A stretch of 64,000 bases of DNA from Sodalis sp. dw_96 (GTDB taxonomy: Bacteria; Pseudomonadota; Gammaproteobacteria; Enterobacterales; Enterobacteriaceae), in NCBI RefSeq assembly GCF_018449575.1, contig NZ_JAAVUT010000003.1, positions 310,001 through 374,000 of the forward strand. The letters are read 5' to 3'. The position numbers were made by a program, and so were the translations under genes. The notes under the pieces were generated by a model. That model had not been told where the DNA came from, did not search any database, and saw nothing but the letters and a program-made list of their open reading frames with translations. Positions 29,760 through 39,520 of this stretch are shown here, piece after piece; position 1 is the first letter of the stretch, and each line of letters starts with the position of its first letter.

Positions 29760-30750
29760 GCAAATCGTACCAGGCGGCCACGCGGTGCTGCGGCGTGGCG
29801 TCGGACACCGGCCGCAGCGGCGGCATTTCAAGATGGCAGCGCGGAGTGGCGAAAGGGTTGCGCGGTGCAAAGGGATCTCCCTGCGGGCGCTGGGCCGGGT
29901 TGATGGGCTGCCCGGCGATTTGAAACAAGGGCTCCCGCGGGCGCTGGCCGCGTTTGGGCAGAGATTGCAGCAATGCCCAGGTGTAGGCGCTGTAGGGCTG
30001 GCCGAACACTTGATCCACCGGCCCCGTTTCCATAATTTTACCGGCGTACAGCACCTGCACCCGGTCGGCCATGGCGGCCACCACCCCCATATCATGGGTA
30101 ATCCAGATAATAGACATCCGCATTTCGTCGCGCAGTTCCCGGATCAGCTGGATAATCTGCGCCTGAATGGTGACATCCAGGGCGGTGGTGGGCTCATCGC
30201 CGATAAGCAGCTTCGGCTTGCAGGCAATGGCCATGGCGATCATCGCGCGCTGGCGCATGCCGCCGGAAAACTGAAACGGATATTGCCTGACCCGTTCAGC
30301 GGCATCGGGAATGCCCACCAGTCCCAGCAGGTCGACGGCGCGCCGGCGCGCCTTGCCGTAGCTCATGCCCATATGATGCACCAAGGGCTCCGCCAACTGT
30401 CGCCCGATGGTCAGCACCGGATTGAGGGAGGTCATAGGCTCCTGGAAGATCATGCCGATCTGTCCGCCGCGGACCTCTCGCAGCGCTTTAGGGGACAGGG
30501 CCAGCAGGTCCTTGCCCTGGAACAGCACCTCTCCCTGAATCCGTCCACCCTTGCGCAGCGGCAGCAGTCCCAGCATCGCCAGGGCCTGCATGCTTTTACC
30601 GCTGCCGCTCTCCCCCACGATACCCAGGGTTTGGTGAGAGTCCAGGTTATAGCTGATATCGTCGATAATACGCACCGGCGGCCGCCCGCGTTTAGCGGCC
30701 ACCTCGACGGTAAGATTACGCACTTCCAGCAGCGGCGGCATAGGGTTCAC
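29716..30750 (-). CDS. Dipeptide/oligopeptide ABC importer, first ATPase (DppD/OppD type)
   Basis: A 344-aa ATPase subunit. Walker A is [10 protein letters not shown], the signature FSGGMRQR, Walker [14 protein letters not shown], and the D-loop/switch ITHDMGV. The oligopeptide-transporter C-terminal region ([13 protein letters not shown], then [15 protein letters not shown]) may bind an iron-sulfur cluster in some relatives, but the usual cysteines are absent here. It overlaps the upstream permease gene and the downstream ATPase gene by four bases each. Confidence 0.94.
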   Translation of the reverse strand: MNPMPPLLEVRNLTVEVAAKRGRPPVRIIDDISYNLDSHQTLGIVGESGSGKSMQALAMLGLLPLRKGGRIQGEVLFQGKDLLALSPKALREVRGGQIGMIFQEPMTSLNPVLTIGRQLAEPLVHHMGMSYGKARRRAVDLLGLVGIPDAAERVRQYPFQFSGGMRQRAMIAMAIACKPKLLIGDEPTTALDVTIQAQIIQLIRELRDEMRMSIIWITHDMGVVAAMADRVQVLYAGKIMETGPVDQVFGQPYSAYTWALLQSLPKRGQRPREPLFQIAGQPINPAQRPQGDPFAPRNPFATPRCHLEMPPLRPVSDATPQHRVAAWYDLPRCLQQLQQQENQP

Positions 30751-31622
30751 TCCCCGGCAGAATGCAGTTTGGGATCAAAAAAGTCGCGCAGCCAGTCACC
30801 GACGAAATTGGCGCTCATGACCGTTAACACGATAGCCAGCCCCGGAAAGGCGGTGACCCACCAGGCGGTGGCGATATAGGTGCGTCCTTCCGCCAGCATT
30901 CTTCCCCAGCTCGGCCAGGGCGGTTGTACCCCCAGCCCGAGGAAACTCAGGCTGGCCTCCAGCAAAATGACCCGGGAAAACTCCAGCGTGGCGATAACCA
31001 GGATCGGGGTGAGAATATTCGGCAGCAGGTAATAACGCAGGATATGCCACGGCCCGGCCCCCACGGCGGTGGCCGACAGGACAAACTCCTGCCGCCGCAG
31101 GGCCAGCACCTGGCCGCGCACCAGGCGGGCGTAACGGATCCAACTGGTGATCGCCAGCACGATAATCAAATTGCCCAGGCTGGGACCGGCGGCGGCGATA
31201 ACAATCAGCGCCAGCAAAATCAGCGGAATCGACAGCTGCATGTCCACCAAACGCATCAAAACCCGATCGGTGATGCCGCCGGCATAACCGGAGATCATGC
31301 CCACCAGCACGCCCACCACGCCGCCAATCAAAACCGCGGTGCAGCCCACGGTGATGGATACCCGGCTGCCGAACAACAGGCGGCTGAACATATCCCGTCC
31401 CAGCTGATCGGTGCCCAGGGGGTGCGATGCCAAATTGAAAAACTGATAAGAAGGCGGCTTTAACCGCTGCAATAAATTCCCGTGTACCGGGTCGGGCAGG
31501 GGCAGCAGGTAGGTGCTTAACGCCCCCAGCAGCAACATGATAAGCACTATCCCGCCAATCAGGCCGATTTTGCTGGCCGCCAGGCTGCGGCCGAAGGTTC
31601 GTATGCCAGTACCGATAATCAT
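30747..31622 (-). CDS. Dipeptide-type ABC importer permease (DppC type)
   Basis: A 291-aa inner-membrane permease with about six helices. The EAA loop is recognisable (SATAVGAGPWHILRYYLLPN). The N-terminal segment HPLGTDQLGRDMFSRLLFG is the typical DppC/OppC feature. It overlaps both neighbours by four bases, pointing to tight translational coupling in one operon. Confidence 0.94.
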   Translation of the reverse strand: MIIGTGIRTFGRSLAASKIGLIGGIVLIMLLLGALSTYLLPLPDPVHGNLLQRLKPPSYQFFNLASHPLGTDQLGRDMFSRLLFGSRVSITVGCTAVLIGGVVGVLVGMISGYAGGITDRVLMRLVDMQLSIPLILLALIVIAAAGPSLGNLIIVLAITSWIRYARLVRGQVLALRRQEFVLSATAVGAGPWHILRYYLLPNILTPILVIATLEFSRVILLEASLSFLGLGVQPPWPSWGRMLAEGRTYIATAWWVTAFPGLAIVLTVMSANFVGDWLRDFFDPKLHSAGE

Positions 31623-32539
31623 TGGGATTGCCTCACGCGCGGATCCAGCCAGCTATACAACAGATCCACCACCAGGCTCACCAGTAAAAACAGGCCGGAT
31701 ACCACCGCTACTCCCGCCTGGATTAACGGGAAATCCCGGTTGGCCACCGCCTCGACGATAAGCCTGCCGACCCCGGGCCAGGAAAAAATGGTTTCCACCA
31801 CCACCGAACCCCCCAGCATCTCCCCCACCAGCAATCCGCTCATGGTCACCACCGGCAGGACGGCGTTGCGCGCCATATGCCAGCTGATGACCGTTCCCGG
31901 CGGCAAGCCCTTGGCCCAGGCGGTGCGCACATAGTCCTCCCCCATGACTTCCAGCAGGCTGGATCGGAACAGGCGGGCAATATTGGCGGCGACAAAAATC
32001 GACATCACGGCGGTGGGCATAATGAGATGCAGCACGCTGCCGGTGCCGCCGGTAGGCAGCCAGCCCAACTGGACGGAAAACAGCAGGATCATCATGATGG
32101 CCAGCCAGAACGCGGGGGTGGCCTGCCCCAGCATGGCCAAGGTGAGCACCAGGAATTCCCAGACGGAGTTGCGGTACAGCGCCGCCACCAGGCCCGCCAG
32201 GCAGCCGATCACCAGGCCGAACAGGGCGGAAAGGGACGTCAGCGTCAGGGTGGCCGGCATGCGTTCCAGCACCACCTGCAGCGCCGGACGCTGATAAAAA
32301 AAGGAGTTGCCCAGATCCCCCGACAACACATGGCGTAGAAAACCGAGATATTGCTCCAGCAGCGGGCGCTGCAACCCCAACTGTTCCCGCATGGCCTGCA
32401 GGTCGGCGGCGCTGGCTCCCTGTGGCAACAGTAAGGATACCGGGTCTCCCAGCATACGGGATACCAGGAAGATAATGGTCACCAGGCCGAATACGGCAAT
32501 CAGCACTTCCACTACTCTGGACAGAATATATTTAGCCAC
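31619..32539 (-). CDS. Dipeptide-type ABC importer permease (DppB type)
   Basis: A 306-aa inner-membrane permease. The DppB-type N-terminus (YILSRVVEVLIAVFGLVTII) and the LGLQRPLLEQYLGFL segment are followed by the EAA loop region EDYVRTAWAKGLPPGTVISW. It pairs with the DppC-type protein. It begins 12 bases after the stop of the binding-protein gene. Confidence 0.94.
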   Translation of the reverse strand: MAKYILSRVVEVLIAVFGLVTIIFLVSRMLGDPVSLLLPQGASAADLQAMREQLGLQRPLLEQYLGFLRHVLSGDLGNSFFYQRPALQVVLERMPATLTLTSLSALFGLVIGCLAGLVAALYRNSVWEFLVLTLAMLGQATPAFWLAIMMILLFSVQLGWLPTGGTGSVLHLIMPTAVMSIFVAANIARLFRSSLLEVMGEDYVRTAWAKGLPPGTVISWHMARNAVLPVVTMSGLLVGEMLGGSVVVETIFSWPGVGRLIVEAVANRDFPLIQAGVAVVSGLFLLVSLVVDLLYSWLDPRVRQSQ

Positions 32540-32551
32540 GCGGGTCGCCTG

Positions 32552-34111
32552 TTATTTTGCCACCAAATCATCGACGCGTACCCAGTCATCGCCCCGTACT
32601 TTCCAACTGAACTTATTGGATGTGGCGTAGGTGAGGGGCTGGTTGAACAAAAATACCACCGGGGCCTGATCACGCATCCGTTCCGTCGCCTGCTGATAAA
32701 AGACCAGACGCTTTTGCTTGTCCACCGTAGAGCGGGCTTTCAGCACCAAATTCGCAAACACCGGGTCTTTCCAGTAGGCGCCGGGATCGGTGGGCAGATA
32801 GAGCCCCAGCAGGCCGTCGGCATCAAGGGTCGGCCAGGCCTGGCCCAGGAAAGACGCTTGTCCCATATCGCCGCGGGTATAGGCATTGGACCAGTTGGCG
32901 TATTCCATCTCCTTGATTTTGACATCCAGCCCCACATCCTGCAGCTGGGCGGCGATGATCTGGCCGATTTCCTGGCTCAGCAGATAGCGTCCCAGGGGGA
33001 CCTGCAGTTCAAATGATATGGGCTGCGGCAGGCCCGATTGGGCAATCAGCTGCCGGGCTTTGGCCGGGTCGTAGGGATAGGGCTGCAGTTTATCGTTGTA
33101 GCCGAAGTACATGGGTGACAGCAACTGGCCCTTGCTCATGGCCCCGTGGCCGTTATAAATGGCATCGATAATAGACTGGCGGTCAATGGCGTAATTCATC
33201 GCCTGGCGTAATTTCAGGTTATCGGCGAAGGGCTTTTTCAGGCTGTTGAGCTTGATTATCATGGCGCGGCTGCTTTCGCCCCAGCCGGCATGGGCCACGT
33301 TGCTTTTATTGATTCGGTCGATATCCGTGGGAGGGATGTCCAGCGCCAAATCAAGCTCGCCGGACAGCAGCGCCGAAACCCGTACAGCCGGTTCGCTGAT
33401 CATGCGAAAAATCACCTGGTCATGGGCGGCTTTCTGGCCGAAATAGTGTGGGTTGGGGGTTAACGTCACCCGTTCCCCCGGCACGTACTGCGCCAGTTGG
33501 TAAGGCCCGCTGCCCATGGCCTCGCGGCTGGGATCATGGGCGGCGGTCCAGGTGGGCTCCATCAGAAAAAACATGCTGAGCTGGGCAATCAATCCCGGGA
33601 AGGGGGCGCTGGTGACGATTTTCACTTCGTCGGGGGCGACCACATCCACACTTTCAATCAGGCTATACCACTCTTTCACCCGGGTTTTATGGTTGGGATC
33701 GAGCAAATGGTCAAAATTCCATTTCACCACCGCCGCATCCAAGGGTTTGCCGTTGGTAAACATGATGCCGGGGCGCAGCTTGATATCCCAGGTACGATCG
33801 TCAAGCGCTTTCCAGGATACCGCCGTCACGCCGGTAATGCTCAGGTCGGCGTTGCGCACCACCAGGGGGGTATAGATATGGCTGATCACGCTTAAATCCG
33901 TCTGCACCACCGTGGCCTGCTGGGGATCGAGGGTGGTCAGCCCGGCGGAAAGGGCGATGTTCACCGTATCCGCCAGCGCGCGCACCGGCACGGCGCTGCT
34001 CATCATCAAGGCGAAAACGCAGCCCCACATTGTTGATCTACGCGCGCTTGATTTACGCACTTCCGATTGACGAATCGGCGCTAACAAGACTTGCCTTAGC
34101 AGATGACGCAT
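32552..34111 (-). CDS. Family 5 extracellular solute-binding protein
   Basis: Periplasmic binding protein of the dipeptide-type importer, 519 aa. It has a long positively charged N-region and a hydrophobic stretch ending ALA (about residue 46), then the family-5 core LTTLDPQQATVVQTDLSVISH and GSGPYQLAQYVPGERVTL. Members bind peptides, opines, nickel, haem or glycosides, so the ligand cannot be read directly. The setting suggests a histidine-derived opine or its lactam. GGAGA precedes the ATG. Confidence 0.92.
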   Translation of the reverse strand: MRHLLRQVLLAPIRQSEVRKSSARRSTMWGCVFALMMSSAVPVRALADTVNIALSAGLTTLDPQQATVVQTDLSVISHIYTPLVVRNADLSITGVTAVSWKALDDRTWDIKLRPGIMFTNGKPLDAAVVKWNFDHLLDPNHKTRVKEWYSLIESVDVVAPDEVKIVTSAPFPGLIAQLSMFFLMEPTWTAAHDPSREAMGSGPYQLAQYVPGERVTLTPNPHYFGQKAAHDQVIFRMISEPAVRVSALLSGELDLALDIPPTDIDRINKSNVAHAGWGESSRAMIIKLNSLKKPFADNLKLRQAMNYAIDRQSIIDAIYNGHGAMSKGQLLSPMYFGYNDKLQPYPYDPAKARQLIAQSGLPQPISFELQVPLGRYLLSQEIGQIIAAQLQDVGLDVKIKEMEYANWSNAYTRGDMGQASFLGQAWPTLDADGLLGLYLPTDPGAYWKDPVFANLVLKARSTVDKQKRLVFYQQATERMRDQAPVVFLFNQPLTYATSNKFSWKVRGDDWVRVDDLVAK

Positions 34112-34206
34112 GTTTGGTCTCCAACAAGAGAAAACATCATGATAAAATTATAAAAAACCATTTTTATAACGTTTCGCCCCGAGAGACGGGCAGGGCTTTA
34201 CCGCAA

Positions 34207-36171
34207 TCAATGCATCTTCAGGTACTGCAACTCTTCGCTCATCACCCGGTTCATCAACTGTATATCCACCGGCCGGTTCTCCGCCGTCAGGCGCTTGATC
34301 ACCGCCAGGCGCAGCTGATGGCGTACGCCCCGTTCCTGCTGTAACAGGCCGGTGGCCAAGGCGGCGCGGATTTCCCGCGGCCAGACTGCATCCAGCTGAT
34401 CCCGCGAGCTGCCCATCGTCACCCGGCTTTGGTCGGGGACATGTCCGGCCCGCAGCCTGTCAGTGGCAACGTGATCAAGGTGTCCTTGATCATCCACTAC
34501 TACGCCGTAGCTGCTCCTGGCGTTAAAGGGCGTAACCAGCCCGCGGCGCACATCCCGCTCAATAAGCGCCGGGTCGCGCAGATAGGGATCGCCGAAGCCG
34601 CCCCCCGAGGGGGAGGTCAGGCGGACCACATCATGGCGTTTCATCTTCAATACATCGATTTTGCCCAGGTTGCGTTCATCGTCGGTGCCGGGATTGAGCA
34701 CCACCGATCCCAAATGGCCGCACTGCCCGCCGCGGGCGCCCCAGGGGCGGAAATAAAAGCGATTCATGCCCCGCACCGTCATCACCGCCTCCGGCCCGGT
34801 ATTCTCCAACTCCAGGGCAATGGCGGCGCCGCTCTGCCAGCGGCCGGGAGCCTGGCTGTCGGTAACCAGGGCGTAGCGCTTGACCCTTATCACCGTTTCG
34901 GCTTCGATAACTTCGGCGGGCACGGTGCGCAGATAGCCGGAGCGGGAATCCACCCCGTCTGTCCCGTCGATGCCGAAGCGTCCGCCGCCGCCGCCGCACA
35001 GAGGATTGATCACGCTGACGCGGTTGCCGTCGCCGCGGGGATCTTTGGCGGAGACGACAATCACCCCCGACATGCCGGGGCCGGCGGCGGTGAGTCCATC
35101 CGGCAGCGCGGCGTTCAGGCAGCCCAGAATCACGTCATAGACCCGCGTACTGGTGGTGACGCGGGAACCGCCGGCCGCCGGGAATTCGGCATTGATGATG
35201 GTCCCCCGCGGGGCGATGACCTCCAGCGCCCGCAGCAAACCGGAATTACGCGGTGCTTCCGGCTCCAGGGTCAAAATGTAGTAGATAAACGCCTGTAGCG
35301 TATAAGGATGGGCGCGGGCGCCGTTGACATAATTAAAGGCCGCCGCCACCTGCGGGTCGGTGCCGCTGAAGTCGAAGACAATATGCTCGTCGCCGACGCG
35401 CATCACGGCGTTGATGTGAATAAAATCCCCATCCGTCATGCCTTCGATATAATCCGCAAAGGGGTAGTCCCCGTTGGGGATGCGGCGGATAACCCCGCGG
35501 GTTTTCACCTCGGACAGGGCCAGGGACGCTTCCATTCCCGCCCGCACCTGGTGGATGCCATAGCGCAGGCATAATTGATTCAGCCGGTTATCCATACTGG
35601 TCAGGGCGGAGATCATGGCCTGGAAATCCCCCCACAGCTCGTCGGCAATGCGGCTGTTATCGATAAAAATGTTGCGAATGGCGGTATCCAGCTGGCCGCG
35701 CTTGTAGAGCTTGGTGGGCCTGACCCGCAGTCCTTCCTGGAATACCTCGGTAAAGGCCGGTGAAATACTGCCCGGCACCGCGCCGCCGATATCGGAGGCG
35801 TGGACAAACGACCAGGCCAGGGCGATGAGCTCATCGCCGAAAAAAATCGGCCGCACCATGGAGACATCCATGATATGCGTCACCATGCCGTCGGTGCTGA
35901 ACGGATCGTTGGTAATGATGCAGTCCCCCGGTTCCAGATTCGCCAAACCGATGCCCGCGAGTCCGCCGGATACCGACAGGCCGATGAAGGCGTTCACGCC
36001 GGAATGGCTGGGATAGGCGAAGACTTCCCCTTGAGGCGTGGCCAGCGCGCACTGGAAATCCTGCACCAGCTTGACAAAGGTGGTATGGGCGGTGCGATAC
36101 AAGGTAACCGACGCTTCTTCAACGATGGCATTAAAGCGATTATTCATGATAACGGTTTGTATGGGATCCAC
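34207..36171 (-). CDS. hyuB: Hydantoinase/oxoprolinase family, subunit B
   Basis: A 654-aa subunit of an ATP-dependent amidase that opens five-membered lactam or hydantoin rings (N-methylhydantoinase, 5-oxoprolinase) or carboxylates ketones (acetone carboxylase relatives). Blocks typical of HyuB include DPFSTDGMVTHIMDV, the glycine-rich GGGGGRFGIDGTDGVDSR and SPSGGGFGDP near the end. Start GTG 36171 with GGAG eight bases upstream, two bases after the hyuA stop. In this context it might open the lactam form of a histidine opine. Confidence 0.9.
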   Translation of the reverse strand: MDPIQTVIMNNRFNAIVEEASVTLYRTAHTTFVKLVQDFQCALATPQGEVFAYPSHSGVNAFIGLSVSGGLAGIGLANLEPGDCIITNDPFSTDGMVTHIMDVSMVRPIFFGDELIALAWSFVHASDIGGAVPGSISPAFTEVFQEGLRVRPTKLYKRGQLDTAIRNIFIDNSRIADELWGDFQAMISALTSMDNRLNQLCLRYGIHQVRAGMEASLALSEVKTRGVIRRIPNGDYPFADYIEGMTDGDFIHINAVMRVGDEHIVFDFSGTDPQVAAAFNYVNGARAHPYTLQAFIYYILTLEPEAPRNSGLLRALEVIAPRGTIINAEFPAAGGSRVTTSTRVYDVILGCLNAALPDGLTAAGPGMSGVIVVSAKDPRGDGNRVSVINPLCGGGGGRFGIDGTDGVDSRSGYLRTVPAEVIEAETVIRVKRYALVTDSQAPGRWQSGAAIALELENTGPEAVMTVRGMNRFYFRPWGARGGQCGHLGSVVLNPGTDDERNLGKIDVLKMKRHDVVRLTSPSGGGFGDPYLRDPALIERDVRRGLVTPFNARSSYGVVVDDQGHLDHVATDRLRAGHVPDQSRVTMGSSRDQLDAVWPREIRAALATGLLQQERGVRHQLRLAVIKRLTAENRPVDIQLMNRVMSEELQYLKMH

Positions 36172-36172
36172 T

Positions 36173-38233
36173 TCAATGCTCCTGCGTCAGAAGAATGGCG
36201 CCGTCGGGCCGCACCCGGGCGGTGAAATGCGGTGGAACCAGTAATGTCGCATCGCTCTGGCTGATGATGCCGGGGCCGGATACCTCCGCCCCGACGCCGA
36301 GTTCGGCCCGCGCATAGACCGGGCAATGGTCAAAATGCGCGGCGCCGATTTGCAACTGCCGATAGTCGCAGGGGCTCGGGGCGGCAACGGGTTTCAACTC
36401 CGCCGGCGTATGGATTTCCGGCGTCGCCAGCGCGCCGCGGATACGCACCCGCAGCTCGATAAATTCCACCAACCCCTGGGGATCGGCATGGGCATGCAAA
36501 CGCAGATGTTCGCTGTGAAAGGCGGACACGGCCATCTCGGTGGTCATCTGTCCGGGGGCGCCGGCGGCGATTTTCACCGGGATCTGAAAAGACTGGCCGC
36601 GATAGCGCAGATCCGCCCAGTACTCCAGCACGACGGTGTTGATATTGGCCGCGTCGGTCTGTCGCGCCAGCCACGCGCCGGCCTCATTCTGCAAGGCGGT
36701 GAACACCCGCCGTAACCGGGCGGTGTCCATGGCTCCCTGTTGCACAATGGCCACCTGGTCGTGTGTCAGCTCCGCCACCACGCCTCCCACGGCGCAAAAG
36801 ACCGATGGGGTGTTGGGCACAATAATGTAGGGGATGCCGATTTCCGCCGCCAGCAGCGGTCCGTGGATGGCGCCGTTACCGCCGAACGTCACCAGGGTCA
36901 CATCCTGCGGATCGACGCCGTGGCGGGCCAGATAGGGCAAAACGCTGGCCACCATGTTGGAGGTGGCGATGGAAATCGCGGCGCTGGCCGCGCCGGTAAC
37001 GGTCTCTCCCATGCGTTGGGCCAGCGGCATAAACGCCCGATGGGCCGCCTCCCGGTCCAAGGCCATGGCACCGCCGAGAAAGGTGTCGGCGGACAGATAG
37101 CCGCACAGCAGATAGGCATCGGTGACGGTGGGCCTGGCTCCGCCCCGACCGAAACAGGCGGGGCCGGGCCAGGCGCCGGCGCTCATCGGGCCGATGCGAA
37201 ATACCGGTCCGTCAAAGCGGCCTATGGAACCGCCCCCCGCCCCGATAGCTTCAATACCGGTCACCGGCATGGTGAGCGGAAATTCGCCGACCTCGGTTTG
37301 ATCCACCACCGCCGCCATGCCATCGCGAATCAGTGAGATATCGGTACTGGTGCCGCCCATATCCATGGTCAGATAGTGCCGTTCCGGCGCGGACCGGGTC
37401 ATCAGCTGCGCCGCCGTGACCCCGGAAGCCGGGCCGGAAAGCAGGGTATGCACCGGAAAGCTACGCGCTTCCCGCGCCGACATGGCGCCGCCGTTGGAAC
37501 GGGTAATAAACAGCTGCACATGCCGCAGGCGGCTGGTGAGATAGGATTCAATCTGCTGTAAATAGGAAGACATGCAGGGTTTGACATAGACATTCAGCAA
37601 CGCATTAATGGCCCGTTCATACTCTCCCGGACGCGGCCAGACTTCGCTTGACAGGCAAACATCCAGCTCCGGCGCCAGCCGCTTGATCATGTCGCGGGTT
37701 TGCTGTTCATGGGCCGGATTCTGGTAACTGTTCATAAAGGCGACGGCGATACCGGTGATGCCGGCGGCGCGCACCTGTTCCACGGCACGGGCCACCGAAT
37801 CCGCCGACAGCGGTTCAACGATACCGCCGTCCGCCGCCAGACGCTCCCCGATTTCAAAGACCTGATGCCGTTCAATCAGCGGCAGTCTGCGGGTGCCCAG
37901 CAGATTGGTGGGATCGATCAGGCGCAGCCGCTGTAATTCCAGGATATCGCGAAATCCTTGGGTGACCAGCAGGGCTACCGGCGGCTGTGAGCGCTCAATC
38001 ACCGCATTGGTGCTGACGGTGGTTCCGTGCATGACCACTACCGGCTCTTCCGGGGTAATGGCCAGTTCCGTCAGCAGTTTTTCAAACCCATCCTGAAAAC
38101 CCTTGGCGAAATGCGGCGGCGTGGAAGGGACCTTGAAGGATTGCCATTGCTCCTGTCGTCCGCCGCTGCGCCAGACGACGAAATCGGTGAATGTTCCGCC
38201 GATATCAACCCCTATTCTTATCATCCTGTTCAC
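36173..38233 (-). CDS. hyuA: Hydantoinase/oxoprolinase family, subunit A
   Basis: A 686-aa ATP-binding subunit. The N-terminal GVDIGGTFTDFVVW is the phosphate-binding motif of the hydantoinase A family, a second ASKHA-like motif TMDMGGTSTDISLI lies at about residue 289, and GGNGAIHG precedes the C-terminal half. The partner is HyuB. The first gene of the leftward hyuAB-importer operon. The start is GTG 38233 or ATG 38224; neither has a strong ribosome-binding site. The exact substrate cannot be told from sequence. Confidence 0.9.
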   Translation of the reverse strand: MNRMIRIGVDIGGTFTDFVVWRSGGRQEQWQSFKVPSTPPHFAKGFQDGFEKLLTELAITPEEPVVVMHGTTVSTNAVIERSQPPVALLVTQGFRDILELQRLRLIDPTNLLGTRRLPLIERHQVFEIGERLAADGGIVEPLSADSVARAVEQVRAAGITGIAVAFMNSYQNPAHEQQTRDMIKRLAPELDVCLSSEVWPRPGEYERAINALLNVYVKPCMSSYLQQIESYLTSRLRHVQLFITRSNGGAMSAREARSFPVHTLLSGPASGVTAAQLMTRSAPERHYLTMDMGGTSTDISLIRDGMAAVVDQTEVGEFPLTMPVTGIEAIGAGGGSIGRFDGPVFRIGPMSAGAWPGPACFGRGGARPTVTDAYLLCGYLSADTFLGGAMALDREAAHRAFMPLAQRMGETVTGAASAAISIATSNMVASVLPYLARHGVDPQDVTLVTFGGNGAIHGPLLAAEIGIPYIIVPNTPSVFCAVGGVVAELTHDQVAIVQQGAMDTARLRRVFTALQNEAGAWLARQTDAANINTVVLEYWADLRYRGQSFQIPVKIAAGAPGQMTTEMAVSAFHSEHLRLHAHADPQGLVEFIELRVRIRGALATPEIHTPAELKPVAAPSPCDYRQLQIGAAHFDHCPVYARAELGVGAEVSGPGIISQSDATLLVPPHFTARVRPDGAILLTQEH

Positions 38234-38297
38234 CCGTTCTTCGCGGTTCCGCTAAGCCTGCAGGAAGGCCATCAGGAAAAGCTGGTTTTTATTGATT

Positions 38298-38463
38298 GGT
38301 ATATACCTTATAATAAAGATAGGGGAAGTAAAGCCCGAACGGACGAAAATAATGGCGACCTGCATAGGATAATCCTATGGTAAATACGCGCTAAAACAGG
38401 CAATTATTTTTGGGCGAAGGGCTTTACGGCCGGCGCAAGGGGATATCTTATTTTGTATATACA
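38298..38463. promoter_or_regulatory. HutC-type operators upstream of hyuA
   Basis: An exact TGTATATACA at 38454-38463 and a variant palindrome GGTATATACC at 38298-38307. The variant lies 65 bases upstream of the hyuA start, over the presumed promoter, and the exact site lies further out in the divergent hyuA-regulator gap (38234-38713). No gene is seen in the gap. Confidence 0.7.
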
Positions 38464-38673
38464 TAAAAATAGCGGGTGTTAGCGGACGTTGTTGAATAAG
38501 AAAAAGAGATGCCTGACCCGACTAAAAGCCTGCGCTGTGAACCGCCTGACAACGGATAAAAGTGGTAGGATGTTTCACCATCAGCTGAAGTAACGCATGA
38601 CGTGCCGGTCTGGCGCGGACGTTGAGCTTTAGCAAAAGGGCACTGGTTTGGTTGACTCTATTCGCTTATCATT

Positions 38674-38683
38674 TGTATATACA
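38674..38683 (+). promoter_or_regulatory. HutC-type operator upstream of the regulator gene
   Basis: An exact TGTATATACA, 30 bases before the start codon of the GntR/HutC-like gene, indicating self-repression. Confidence 0.75.
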
Positions 38684-38713
38684 TATATTACAAGCCATTG
38701 AAAAAGGGACATT

Positions 38714-39520
38714 ATGGACCAAAATAGACCCAATACGACCAAAGCGTCACTGTCGGAACCCGAGTTCAAGAGCGAAACCATCAGGCGCGTCCGGGTCAAA
38801 CCTTTGCCGATTCATCAGAGTATTCAAAGCGATATCAAAAATAAAATTCTGAGCAATGAGTGGCATCCCGGCGATCGTGTCCCTACGGAACAGGCGTTGA
38901 TGGAGATCTATAACTGCTCCCGCATGACGGTAAACAAGGCGCTTTCAACGCTGGTGGCGGCGGGGATGATTGTACGCAAGCGCAGGAAAGGCTCCTTTGT
39001 GGCGATGCCGAGGGTGGAAGAACCGCTGTTGGCTATTCAGGATATCCGCGCCGAGGTGCTGGCAACCGACGGTATGTATAGCTTTACGCTGCTGTATCGC
39101 GGCATTCGTACCATCACCGATGCGGTGGAAGCCACCCATATCGGTATCCCCGTCAATGCGCGCATGTTATGCATTGATGTGATGCATTACGCCGATAATC
39201 TGCCGTTCGCCCTGGAAGCACGCCAGATAAATCTGGCGGTGGTGCCCGAAGCGGCGGAAGAGGAATTTACCGATATTCCGCCGGGAAGCTGGTTACTGAG
39301 CAATATCCCCTGGTCCGAAGGCGAACACTCCTTGCGCGCCATTTCCGCCGACGATGTGCTGGCCAGGCAATTATCCGTCTCCCCAGGCACCGCCTGTATC
39401 TCCATTGCGCGCCGAACCTGGCTGTCGGGTGAATTGATCACGTTTGTGCGTCTTATCTATCCCGGCGAGCGGCACCGCTTTCTGGTGCGCTTCGGGCCCG
39501 GCCCGAACCCGGCCCAATAG
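38714..39520 (+). CDS. HutC-like GntR-family transcriptional regulator
   Basis: A 268-aa regulator. The N-terminal winged helix (about residues 30-97: PIHQSIQSDIKNKILSNEW, GDRVPTEQALMEIYNCSRMT) is followed by a UTRA ligand domain. The latter's end, PWSEGEHSLRAISADDVLA, then ARRTWLSGELITFVRLIYPG, is characteristic of HutC, the urocanate-sensing repressor of histidine use. TGTA-N2-TACA sites stand before it and before the three other transcription units. The inducer might be urocanate or the opine itself. Confidence 0.88.
   Translation: MDQNRPNTTKASLSEPEFKSETIRRVRVKPLPIHQSIQSDIKNKILSNEWHPGDRVPTEQALMEIYNCSRMTVNKALSTLVAAGMIVRKRRKGSFVAMPRVEEPLLAIQDIRAEVLATDGMYSFTLLYRGIRTITDAVEATHIGIPVNARMLCIDVMHYADNLPFALEARQINLAVVPEAAEEEFTDIPPGSWLLSNIPWSEGEHSLRAISADDVLARQLSVSPGTACISIARRTWLSGELITFVRLIYPGERHRFLVRFGPGPNPAQ

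Noticed and set aside
29746-30879. 377-aa open frame antisense to the transporter ATPase and permease
   Set aside because: Shadow of conserved ABC genes; no family similarity.
34207-38233. Acetone carboxylase or true 5-oxoprolinase
   Set aside because: The HyuAB family call is firm, but nothing in the sequence I can read fixes either specificity, and no acetone carboxylase gamma subunit is nearby.
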